Assembly (NCBI GenBank): GCA_947564765.1
Contig: CANODN010000137.1
Coordinates: forward strand, 1 to 5,996
Source of the DNA: an uncultured Roseburia sp.
GTDB taxonomy: Bacteria > Bacillota > Clostridia > Lachnospirales > Lachnospiraceae
Direction of reading: 5' to 3'
DNA length: 5,996 nt
Below are positions 1 through 5,986 of the stretch, one piece after another. The number at the start of each line of letters is the position of its first letter. Position 1 is the stretch's first letter. The notes beneath the pieces are model-generated. The model was given only the letters and a program-made list of their open reading frames with translations, had not been told where the DNA came from and did not search any database. Position numbers and translations under genes: made by a program.

Positions 1-713
1 TGGGAAATCACCTCACGCCAGGTTTCGTAAGGGATCACGTTTAAATCCGGAAATTCCTCCTTCAGCTTTCCTGCATGGGAAGGCGTTCTGCTGCAGGCGG
101 TTACGGAAACATCTGCATATTCATACAGATACTTCAGCGCCAGCACAGCCGTCTTTCCGCTGCCGATGACTAAAATGCGTTTTCCGGCAATGCCGCATGC
201 CGCCTCTAACTTCCGGATGCCGATTGCGCTTACAGACAGAGGTTTCTCGCTGATTTTCAACTCCGTTTTCACACGCTTTGCGCAGGTAACTGCATCCCGT
301 ACGATTTTATTCAGCTCTTTGCCGCTGTATCCCATTGTCCTGGAATACGCAATCGCCTCTTTGACCTGCCCTAAGATCTGGTCTTCTCCCAGCACCATAG
401 ACTCAAGCCCTGCCGCAATGCGAAACAGATATGCAACAGCATCTTCACCTGCCAGCTCAGTCAGATAAGCGCTCAAATCCACCTCCGGAAACATCTCCTC
501 ATAAATCTGCCGTATTTTCCCTCTCTGCGCCTCCTGCTCATACATATAAAAAATTTCACTCCGGTTGCAGGTGGAAAGCACCATGCACTGGGTAACACCC
601 GCCCGCTCCGCTTTCTGGAAAAACGCAAGTTTTCCTGCATCGGTAAAAGATATTTTATCCCGGATATCCATTTGTGCATTTTTATAATTGATTCCTGAAA
701 ACCCAAACTGCAT
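1..713 (-). CDS. hemA: Glutamyl-tRNA reductase, 5' part (3' end outside window)
   Basis: Reduces glutamyl-tRNA(Glu) with NADPH to glutamate-1-semialdehyde, the first committed step of C5 tetrapyrrole synthesis (heme, siroheme, cobalamin) in the cytoplasm. The reading frame is open from ATG at 713 to the window edge, giving 237 codons of a family usually about 400-430 residues long. Visible hallmarks are the N-terminal SGINYKNAQMDIRDK (residues 6-20), the STCNR catalytic motif with nucleophile Cys49 (codon 567-569), and the highly conserved GLESMVLGEDQILGQVK (102-118). An NADPH-binding Rossmann start, LVIGSGKTA, lies at 181-189; the usual form is closer to GAGxM, so GSGKTA is a mild variant. 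The start is supported by AGGAGGGG at 723-730. The end of the catalytic/NADPH region and the dimerisation domain lie outside the window. A promoter and an upstream terminator suggest separate transcription from the sigma operon. Family assignment is very secure. Confidence 0.96.
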   Translation of the reverse strand, partial: MQFGFSGINYKNAQMDIRDKISFTDAGKLAFFQKAERAGVTQCMVLSTCNRSEIFYMYEQEAQRGKIRQIYEEMFPEVDLSAYLTELAGEDAVAYLFRIAAGLESMVLGEDQILGQVKEAIAYSRTMGYSGKELNKIVRDAVTCAKRVKTELKISEKPLSVSAIGIRKLEAACGIAGKRILVIGSGKTAVLALKYLYEYADVSVTACSRTPSHAGKLKEEFPDLNVIPYETWREVIS

Positions 714-753
714 GGGAAATCTCCCCTCCTGACTGCCAAAATGATCTTTTCTT

Positions 754-782
754 ATTTTATCTTCTATTCATTTTTTTGTCTA
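754..782 (-). promoter_or_regulatory. Candidate sigma-A promoter for hemA
   Basis: On the minus strand, TAGACA (777-782) is followed after exactly 17 nt by TAAAAT (754-759). The boxes match the vegetative consensus at 5/6 and 5/6 positions. Transcription would start near 746, about 33 nt ahead of the hemA ATG, leaving room for the AGGAGG RBS at 725-730. No operator-like dyad was seen over these boxes. The AT-rich surroundings make chance matches possible. Confidence 0.55.
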
Positions 783-800
783 TAAAAACCTTACAGAGCG

Positions 801-839
801 ACAGAGCCGGAAATCTGCAAACAAGATTCCCGGCTCTGT
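801..839 (-). terminator. Hairpin terminator after the sigma/anti-sigma operon
   Basis: Fifteen-nt arms at 801-815 and 825-839 flank a 9-nt loop and pair throughout, apart from one position that is a G.U wobble in minus-strand RNA and an A-C mismatch in plus-strand RNA. This favours minus-strand function. The stem starts 22 nt after the anti-sigma stop codon. The minus-strand T-run (783-787) is about 13 nt beyond the stem rather than adjacent, so it is not a textbook intrinsic terminator. The plus-strand side is also T-rich (840-847), but no plus-strand gene precedes it. A short direct repeat, acagagc at 793-799 and 801-807, offers an alternative register. Confidence 0.6.
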
Positions 840-861
840 TTTGTCTTAAAATAGAAATGGA

Positions 862-2286
862 TTACTGCCTGATATCCACATACCCCAGTGCAAGAGAAGA
901 ATCGCTAAATTCCATTCCTCCACAGGTATCCAGATTCAGATACAGACGGTCCAGTTCCTCTTCTGTCACAATCCAGCCCATATGCACGGTTTTTGTTTCT
1001 CCCGGCAGAATGCTGTCGATATAATTCTTATGCTCTTCTCCTCCAAACACATCATAATAATACATTTCCCAAAAAGAGGACAATCCTCTGTTGCATGCAT
1101 TGGTCCATGCATCGCCTTCCTGCGGCTCCTCATAATAGGCTTCGGAAAACATCTGCATCTGTCCGTCTTTCTTTGCAATTCTCTCCAAAGTACCCACAAA
1201 TAATACGTCAGAAAGCGCCTCTTCTCCCTCATTGGTATATTCCACTGTGACATATACCAATTTCTGGGCTGCCTGTCTGGAACGAACAACCTCGCTCAAA
1301 GAGTCTGCGTCTCCTTCTTTGATATACTGGATATCCGCCGGCAGCAGACGGCCGTTTTCATCGGTCTCATTTTTTAACTCCTCATCCACAAGCGCCGGAT
1401 TCAGCAGAGAAAGATCATCCGCCACCTGCACGTCTTTTACTTTCAGCGTAAGCCCTTCCTGTCCTGACGGAAAACTTTCCCCGACTGCATGAGTATTCGC
1501 CATTTTCTCTTCGGGAATCGTACGGTTCTCTTCCAAATCGGCGTCCGCATACTGCTCGTTTGCCTCTGCGATCTCCTGATATTCGCTCCAGTTGTATGCG
1601 CTTATATTAGCGGCGCCCTCTCCCTCACCCACAGGAACCAGCTTAACGCCCTCTGCAATTTTCATTGCCTCTTCTTTTGTCACATCCGACGCCGCATACA
1701 TTTCCAGCACATAATGTACGTCTGTATATGCCACGTAAATACGCTGGTTAAAAGAAATATCATCTTCATACAGATGCGGCATTTCCAGATAGACGCCCTC
1801 ATATCCGTTTACCGTAAAATTCTCGCTCAAACTGACGTCGTCGTGCCGTACTTCAAACTGCTCGTCTCCGGTATCCATTTTATATAAAACAAGGGATACG
1901 CCGCCTTTTTGTAAATCTGTTTCATAGCTGTATTTTCCTTCTTCTGTCTGCACCATTCCCTCCGGCACGTAGCCGACTTCCATTTTGACATCGGAAATTT
2001 CCAAAGGCGCCTTTTTTGTATCGTCCTCGCCTGTGATTTTTACCTCTACGCCGTGGGCTCCCGTCGGTTCCTGGGTAAGCCTGTAAGCTCTGACTCCTGC
2101 ATATACCGTTGTTCCAAAAAGCAAAACCGCGGCAATGGATGCGGCAATTGTTCTGCCCACTGTTTTTCTTCCTCTCTGAAACTGCGGATGCTCTGTTTTT
2201 ACCTGTTTTTCTACTTCCCGTTCGATCATTTCCCTCATCTCCTTTGGCATTTCCGGAAATTCATATTTCAAATCTTCTAATCTCAT
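862..2286 (-). CDS. Membrane anti-sigma-like protein with DUF4367-like external domain
   Basis: Predicted partner of the sigma factor encoded just upstream (51-bp gap, same strand); it would hold the sigma factor at the membrane until an external signal arrives. The ATG at 2286 is chosen because AAGGAGGAG (2291-2299) sits directly ahead; an in-frame ATG at 2319 lacks such a site. The 474-aa product has a charged cytoplasmic N-terminus (1-45) with no Cys, so it is not a zinc-type anti-sigma domain. One membrane segment follows at about 46-64 (TIAASIAAVLLFGTTVYAGV). The region at about 100-218 (VGYVPEGM..., VNGYEGVYLEM, ...EEAMKIAEGVKLV) resembles DUF4367. An acidic linker covers about 222-265. 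The C-terminal beta-rich domain (about 268-474; GESF..., LVYVTVEYTNEG, LPGETKTVHMGW) recalls DUF4352/DUF5027-type domains. The only two cysteines, Cys398 and Cys455, are external. The domain names are from memory of the families, and the anti-sigma role is inferred from architecture and gene order. Confidence 0.8.
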   Translation of the reverse strand: MRLEDLKYEFPEMPKEMREMIEREVEKQVKTEHPQFQRGRKTVGRTIAASIAAVLLFGTTVYAGVRAYRLTQEPTGAHGVEVKITGEDDTKKAPLEISDVKMEVGYVPEGMVQTEEGKYSYETDLQKGGVSLVLYKMDTGDEQFEVRHDDVSLSENFTVNGYEGVYLEMPHLYEDDISFNQRIYVAYTDVHYVLEMYAASDVTKEEAMKIAEGVKLVPVGEGEGAANISAYNWSEYQEIAEANEQYADADLEENRTIPEEKMANTHAVGESFPSGQEGLTLKVKDVQVADDLSLLNPALVDEELKNETDENGRLLPADIQYIKEGDADSLSEVVRSRQAAQKLVYVTVEYTNEGEEALSDVLFVGTLERIAKKDGQMQMFSEAYYEEPQEGDAWTNACNRGLSSFWEMYYYDVFGGEEHKNYIDSILPGETKTVHMGWIVTEEELDRLYLNLDTCGGMEFSDSSLALGYVDIRQ

Positions 2287-2337
2287 ATTGCTCCTCCTTG
2301 CCCAAATCCAAATCTGCAATTTCTGTCCCTTCCTAAG

Positions 2338-2817
2338 CTATATACCTGTACTGACTGCCTGCTCTAATTCGCTGCGCAGCCTTTCCCTTGCCCGCATGAG
2401 CCTGTTTTTGACTGCGCTTTCCGTCACATCCAGTATTTTTGCCGTCTCTTTTACGCTGTAACCCTCCAGATAATACAACGTGACGCAGATTCGGCTTTCC
2501 TTCGGCAGCTGACTGACTGCCTCATACAAATCAGAATAATCCTCCGGCCATACGGCTTCCTGGTTTTGATATTCTTCCAAAGACACAATATTTTTCTGTT
2601 TCCGCATAATGGCATAGCATTCATTGATCACGATTCTGATCAGCCATGTTTTTGCATAGGAATCCTTCCGCAGCGTATGTAAATTCGTAAATGCTTTTAC
2701 AATCGCCTCCTGTATTGCATCTGCGCAATCCGCATCATTGTATAGCAGCGTCTTCGCCACATGGTACAGGGTATCTTCCGATGCAATGATAAGTTCTCCT
2801 AACTGTTCCTTTTTCAT
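2338..2817 (-). CDS. ECF-type RNA polymerase sigma factor
   Basis: Directs RNA polymerase to a stress or envelope regulon. The 159-aa protein has only the two domains of ECF sigma factors. Sigma-2 is at about 9-76, including the region 2.2 core DADCADAIQEAIVKAF (28-43) and TWLIRIVINECY (57-68). Sigma-4 is at about 98-152, with the helix-turn-helix YSVKETAKILDVTESAVKNR (120-139). The start at 2817 is preferred because AAAGGA lies at 2822-2827, although the 4-nt spacing is short. Longer in-frame starts up to 2961 would add a basic, non-conserved N-terminus and would run through the promoter and leader. The downstream anti-sigma gene shares its transcript. The overall form resembles SigV/SigW-like Firmicute ECF factors, but I cannot assign a specific ECF group. 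I found no clear GAAAC/CGTC-type ECF self-promoter ahead of it. Confidence 0.93.
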   Translation of the reverse strand: MKKEQLGELIIASEDTLYHVAKTLLYNDADCADAIQEAIVKAFTNLHTLRKDSYAKTWLIRIVINECYAIMRKQKNIVSLEEYQNQEAVWPEDYSDLYEAVSQLPKESRICVTLYYLEGYSVKETAKILDVTESAVKNRLMRARERLRSELEQAVSTGI

Positions 2818-2833
2818 AATGTCCTTTCTGTCT

Positions 2834-2878
2834 GCTGTTTGCTGTTTGTACGGCAGGTCTGCCGTTTTGCCGGCCGGC
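2834..2878 (-). other. GC-rich palindromes and tandem repeat in the sigma leader
   Basis: Between the candidate sigma promoter and the RBS lie three features: a 10-bp perfect palindrome (gccggccggc, 2869-2878), a 7-2-7 inverted repeat (acggcag/ctgccgt, 2850-2856 and 2859-2865), and a tandem gctgttt repeat (2834-2847). In minus-strand RNA, two CGGCA copies could compete to pair with one TGCCG, allowing alternative folds about 25 nt ahead of the RBS. There is no U-run after the hairpin, so it is not a standard terminator. No riboswitch family was recognised. A regulatory role is speculative. Confidence 0.4.
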
Positions 2879-2941
2879 ATTCGTTTTTGTTTACATAGAT
2901 TAGATGTTTGAAATCGGCAAATGGTCTCTCTTTTTTTCATA

Positions 2942-2970
2942 ATTTTAAACCATTTCAGCAAATTTTTCTA
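2942..2970 (-). promoter_or_regulatory. Candidate promoter for the sigma/anti-sigma operon
   Basis: On the minus strand, TAGAAA (2965-2970) and TAAAAT (2942-2947) are separated by 17 nt, matching the sigma-A consensus at 4/6 and 5/6 positions. Transcription would start near 2935, giving a leader of about 118 nt. The -35 box directly abuts the -35 box of the divergent repressor promoter (2971-2976). The region is AT-rich, so the match is only moderately convincing. If the operon is mainly self-activated, the true promoter could be elsewhere in 2818-2970. Confidence 0.4.
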
Positions 2971-2999
2971 TTGACATGTTGGTTTACAAGATGTAAACT
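2971..2999 (+). promoter_or_regulatory. Promoter of the BlaI/M56 operon
   Basis: A perfect TTGACA (2971-2976) is followed after 17 nt by TAAACT (2994-2999, 4/6 match to TATAAT). The start would be near 3006. A strong dyad (2982-2998) fills the spacer and overlaps the -10 box, and a second dyad covers the expected start. This is the layout expected of an autorepressed BlaI-type promoter. The nearby tatata (2999-3004) is too far from the -35 to be its natural partner. Confidence 0.7.
2982..2998 (+). promoter_or_regulatory. BlaI-type operator 1
   Basis: A perfect inverted repeat, gtttaca-aga-tgtaaac, has 7-bp arms and a 3-bp centre. It contains the TACA/TGTA half-site core typical of BlaI/MecI operators. 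It lies between the -35 and -10 boxes and overlaps the -10, so a bound dimer would block RNA polymerase. It is also 12 bp from the divergent -35 box (2965-2970), so binding could affect the sigma operon. The site is seen directly; the binding protein is inferred from the adjacent repressor gene. Confidence 0.8.
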
Positions 3000-3007
3000 A
3001 TATATAA

Positions 3008-3024
3008 GTTTACATCTTGTAGTC
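3008..3024 (+). promoter_or_regulatory. BlaI-type operator 2
   Basis: gtttaca-tct-tgtagtc is a dyad with one perfect half and one half matching at 5 of 7 positions. Its first 14 bp (3008-3021) are the exact reverse complement of 2985-2998 in operator 1, with 9 bp of tatatataa between them. Dyad centres are 26 bp apart, about two and a half helical turns. The site lies at or just after the expected transcription start and 27 bp before the repressor ATG. Paired operators are usual for BlaI-type promoters. Confidence 0.75.
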
Positions 3025-3051
3025 CACTTTTTAAAACGAAAGGAGTTTCTC

Positions 3052-3414
3052 ATGGCAGAATACAGACTAGGCGACGCAGAAATGCAGTTTGCAGAAATCA
3101 TATGGGAGAGGGAACCTATATCCTCCGGAGAATTGGTAAAATTATGTGCGGACAAACTAAACTGGAAAAAATCCACAACCCACACCGTCTTACGGCGGAT
3201 TTGCGAAAAGGGCCTGTTCCAAAATCAAAACGGACTGGTACAGTCACTGGTGAGCAAGGAAGATTTTTTTGCAGGACAAAGTGAAAAATTCGTGGAAGAA
3301 ACCTTTGACGGCTCACTGCCCCGGTTTCTGGCAGCATTTACCTCGCGGAAAAAGATTTCCGAAAAAGAAATCAAAGAAATTCAGAAAATCATTCAGGAAA
3401 ATCAAAAGAAATAA
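3052..3414 (+). CDS. BlaI/MecI-family transcriptional repressor
   Basis: Dimeric winged-helix repressor expected to bind the two dyads ahead of its own gene and to be released when the partner protease is activated. The start at 3052 follows AAAGGAG (3039-3045); a longer in-frame start at 2908 would run through the promoter and operators. The 120-aa length is typical of the family. The N-terminal winged helix covers about 6-70: LGDAEMQFAEIIWE (6-19) is the family opening, and WKKSTTHTVLRRICEKGLF (38-56) holds the recognition helix. The C-terminal helices (75-118) form the dimerisation part. By alignment with staphylococcal BlaI, whose cleavage falls at Asn-Phe, the matching bond here would be Ala95-Phe96; this is inferred. 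There is no CxCxxxxCxC tail, which argues against CopY-type copper control. Cotranscribed with the M56 gene 14 bp downstream. Confidence 0.93.
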   Translation: MAEYRLGDAEMQFAEIIWEREPISSGELVKLCADKLNWKKSTTHTVLRRICEKGLFQNQNGLVQSLVSKEDFFAGQSEKFVEETFDGSLPRFLAAFTSRKKISEKEIKEIQKIIQENQKK

Positions 3415-3428
3415 CAGGAGGGCGGCAT

Positions 3429-5897
3429 ATGGAATTTTTGTATCACATTTTTTCTCAAATACTTAATATGAGCATGACGGCGGGCGTGATCATCTGCGCC
3501 GTTCTTATCATACGCATTTTACTGCGCCGCGCTCCCAAAATTTTTAGTTATCTTTTATGGAGTGTCGTACTGTTCCGCCTGCTGTGCCCGGTTACTCTTT
3601 CCTCGTCTCTTTCTGCTCTGAACTTCTGGAAAGCTCCTGCGGCAGAAACCGAAACCACCGCTTTTCTTTCCCAAGCCGTACCGGACAACCCTGCGCTTTC
3701 GGAATTGCCGTCTGATTTCATCCATGACGCATCCGGCACTTTTATACAGCCCCAGTCTCTGGCGCCTTTGGCGGCGACGGCGGAGCCAAAAGCAATCGCC
3801 AAAAACCTTGCGTTTTTGATTTGCAGTTATATCTGGCTCCTTGGAATCCTGCTGATTACCGTCAATGGAATGATCAGCACCCTTCGCCTGAAAAAACGCC
3901 TTGCCGGCTCCTATTGCATAGAAAACAATATTTATATTACGGATTCTGTGGATACCCCTTTTACTATGGGAATCCTGTCGCCGAAAATTTATCTGCCGGA
4001 ATTTTTATCCCACAGGGAAAAGCAGTTTATCATCCTGCATGAGCAGACGCATATCCGCAGAGGAGACCATATTGTAAAACTACTCGCATTTCTGGCCCTG
4101 ACGATTCACTGGTTTAATCCTCTGGTATGGATTGCCTTTTGCATCGCAGAAAAAGATATGGAAATGTCCTGTGACGAAACGGTGATGAAAAAAATGAAAG
4201 AAGATATCCGGGCAGAATATTCCACTTCCCTGCTGTGCCTTGCCACAGGAAAAAGAATCATCCGGGGAACGCCCCTGGCCTTTGGAGAAGGAAATACCAA
4301 AAGCAGAGTCAAAAATATTATGCATTACAAAAAGCCCGCCCTTGTCATGGTCTGCATTGCCGCTGTTTTGGTATGCGTATGCATTGTCGGTTTCGGTACA
4401 AATCCAACGGAGAAAACCAGCGTCTCCTCTATAGGTGATACGGAGACAGACCTTGCATCCGAAACGGATTTCTCTGGGGTTTCTTCATCCGAAGGATTTG
4501 TAAATGACTGGGCAAGAGCCTTTTGCGAACGAAACGGCGAAAAAATCGCCGCCATGAGTACGGCAGCGGCAAAAGAATCCCTAAAGGAAACGGCGTTTCT
4601 GGAAGAAACAGACGGAAGCTTTCAATTAGGCGTTTCCAGCCCCTGGCCCTGGAATCCGGATTCGGATTACCGGATTGTAACTGTTTCAGACACAAATGCC
4701 GAAATTTTGTACTATGCAAGAACCTCCGATCCCCATATTACCGTCTGGAGGGAATCCTTAGAACTGTCACCGGAAGGAGATTCTTTCCTGATCTCATCCG
4801 AACAGCTGGAAATACTGGACTCCATTTCCTCCGAAGAAGAATTTAAACGGGCGTATCCCAACGGACTCTCCAACACGCCTATGGACTACCTGTGGGACAA
4901 CACGGCGGAAAGCCTGAACCAGAATACGCTGATATCCAGTTCCTGGATTTACAAAACACTGGCAGCTCCGGAAACAGCCGCCGTTTATCTTCTGAACCTT
5001 TCGGAAGATACCAAAGCATCTATTGCATCTGTTTCTGATTCCATATCGGAAGAGAGCATGGTATCCTTTGTATCCGTAAACCTTGTATTTCCCGACGGCT
5101 CCCAGACAACGATCCGAATGAGGCAGCCTTTTAATCAGAATTTTGACGGCAGGGGAATCTGGATTCCCCAGGATGACAGCAGTACCTTTTATGCCAAAAA
5201 ATCCCTCCCGGAGAACATTCTTTATTCCCAATATTCCTATTTGGGAAATTACGGCAGCAGCGGATATCCCGCAGATGCAGACTACCGGCTTGCAAGAACA
5301 GAGCGTGTCATCTACTCTACGACAGCAGACGTTACCCATGACGGCATAGAAGACAGAATCGATTCCATTGTTGCCGATGAAGACGTCTCCGGCTCTCCCC
5401 TTGAGATTATGAGCGGAATAGGTGCTGCTTACATCAAGGTGTATTCCGGAAACGAAGACGGCAGCTTTTCGGATACTGCAGTTTTTGTCAGCCTGGAGAT
5501 TGCAGATTCCCATGCGGGGAACGGACAAATCTGCCTTGTCAAAAGAAATGGTCTTTCTTATCTGCTGATCAGTAATATGTATGAAATCATGGGGCAGGCC
5601 TCCTACTGCTTTACTGTATTTTATATTGATACCCAGCGGGAAACCGCCGTTTGTGTGGATGAGGCCGCTGCGTCATTTGTACTTTCGGAAGAGTTTCCCG
5701 ATCCGGCAGAAGCCCTCCCCACAAGAGAGGAAGCAATCCCGCCATTCCAGAAACGTTTACAGCCCTGGCTGAACGATGCCATTTTGTTTGTCTCCTGTGA
5801 TGTTTCGGATACTCCGGAAATCAATCTTTCTCTGCTAAATGAAGAATACCGGGCTTTGGATTATTATGACAGGGTGTGGGAACGTTCGCCTTTATAA
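3429..5897 (+). CDS. BlaR1-like M56 membrane metalloprotease with large non-PBP sensor region
   Basis: Likely signal transducer that cleaves, or triggers cleavage of, the repressor encoded 14 bp upstream. AGGAGGG (3416-3422) supports the ATG. Membrane segments lie at about 13-31, 40-57, 125-147 and 303-322, with an external loop at about 58-122. The protease domain between the third and fourth segments has HEQTH (204-208, zinc and catalytic residues), HWFNPLVW (227-234) and EKDMEMSCDE (241-250), all typical of M56/BlaR1. After residue 322, about 500 residues are predicted outside the cell. A low-complexity Ser/Thr linker (about 325-355) leads to a possible NTF2-like region (about 356-465) and then beta-rich segments. 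DVTHDGIED (634-642) resembles a calcium-binding DxTxDG loop of FG-GAP/VCBS type. No lysine after 322 has Ser at -3, so the SxxK acylation motif of BlaR1 is absent. The 822-aa length exceeds the ~585-600 aa of BlaR1/MecR1. Protease assignment is firm; the ligand is unknown. Confidence 0.9.
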   Translation: MEFLYHIFSQILNMSMTAGVIICAVLIIRILLRRAPKIFSYLLWSVVLFRLLCPVTLSSSLSALNFWKAPAAETETTAFLSQAVPDNPALSELPSDFIHDASGTFIQPQSLAPLAATAEPKAIAKNLAFLICSYIWLLGILLITVNGMISTLRLKKRLAGSYCIENNIYITDSVDTPFTMGILSPKIYLPEFLSHREKQFIILHEQTHIRRGDHIVKLLAFLALTIHWFNPLVWIAFCIAEKDMEMSCDETVMKKMKEDIRAEYSTSLLCLATGKRIIRGTPLAFGEGNTKSRVKNIMHYKKPALVMVCIAAVLVCVCIVGFGTNPTEKTSVSSIGDTETDLASETDFSGVSSSEGFVNDWARAFCERNGEKIAAMSTAAAKESLKETAFLEETDGSFQLGVSSPWPWNPDSDYRIVTVSDTNAEILYYARTSDPHITVWRESLELSPEGDSFLISSEQLEILDSISSEEEFKRAYPNGLSNTPMDYLWDNTAESLNQNTLISSSWIYKTLAAPETAAVYLLNLSEDTKASIASVSDSISEESMVSFVSVNLVFPDGSQTTIRMRQPFNQNFDGRGIWIPQDDSSTFYAKKSLPENILYSQYSYLGNYGSSGYPADADYRLARTERVIYSTTADVTHDGIEDRIDSIVADEDVSGSPLEIMSGIGAAYIKVYSGNEDGSFSDTAVFVSLEIADSHAGNGQICLVKRNGLSYLLISNMYEIMGQASYCFTVFYIDTQRETAVCVDEAAASFVLSEEFPDPAEALPTREEAIPPFQKRLQPWLNDAILFVSCDVSDTPEINLSLLNEEYRALDYYDRVWERSPL

Positions 5898-5915
5898 AAA
5901 TAATTTTCAAAAATA

Positions 5916-5951
5916 CCTGCATTGCCAAATGGTTGGCTTTGCAGGGATTTT
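5916..5951 (+). terminator. Imperfect hairpin terminator after the M56 gene
   Basis: Beginning 19 nt after the stop codon, cctgca (5916-5921) pairs with tgcagg (5940-5945) and gccaa (5924-5928) with ttggc (5933-5937). The helices are separated by a 2x2 U-U internal loop, and the apical loop is atgg. On the plus strand the stem is followed by GATTTTATT; on the minus strand by TATTTTTG. It could therefore act in both directions between convergent genes. The T-tract is short on the plus side, so efficiency is uncertain. Confidence 0.6.
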
Positions 5952-5953
5952 AT

Positions 5954-5986
5954 TGCTGTTCTTATATGAACTCCAGACCAACAGCA
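5954..5986. repeat. Inverted repeat at the window edge
   Basis: tgctgtt (5954-5960) and aacagca (5980-5986) form a perfect 7-bp inverted repeat around a 19-nt spacer, directly after the terminator hairpin. No gene start or RBS is visible in 5952-5996. The minus-strand frame read from 5996 stays open through the hairpin to a TGA near 5907, but it has no start in view and no recognised domain. It may be extended intergenic structure or one end of a dispersed repeat; the window ends too soon to decide. Confidence 0.35.

Noticed and set aside
473..739. 88-codon minus-strand frame over the hemA start
   Set aside because: It is out of frame with the unmistakable glutamyl-tRNA reductase sequence and shows no domain.
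2287..2319. Start of the anti-sigma-like protein at 2319
   Set aside because: It adds 11 residues with no RBS ahead, and the strong AAGGAGGAG would lie inside the coding region. The ATG at 2286 is the better start.
2869..2878. gccggccggc as a mobile element or attachment site
   Set aside because: It is a short self-complementary palindrome without flanking repeats or any integrase or transposase gene nearby.
2818..2961. N-terminal extension of the sigma factor to an ATG at 2961
   Set aside because: The extension is basic and unlike ECF sigma N-termini, lacks a good RBS, and covers the candidate promoter and leader palindromes. The ATG at 2817 has AAAGGA ahead of it.
2908..3051. N-terminal extension of the BlaI-type repressor
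   Set aside because: It would translate through the TTGACA promoter and both operators. The family-typical MAEYRLGDAEMQ start at 3052 has a well-spaced AAAGGAG.
3052..3414. CopY-type copper repressor
   Set aside because: The C-terminus has no CxCxxxxCxC metal site; the only cysteines are Cys32 and Cys51 in the winged-helix part.
4794..5528. 244-codon open frame on the minus strand
   Set aside because: It lies wholly opposite the M56 gene, has no recognisable domain, and its start lacks a convincing RBS. It is best explained as a shadow of the plus-strand codons.
3052..5897. Beta-lactam resistance regulator (true blaI-blaR1)
   Set aside because: No beta-lactamase or PBP gene is in view, and the M56 protein lacks an SxxK sensor motif, so only the family-level name is justified.
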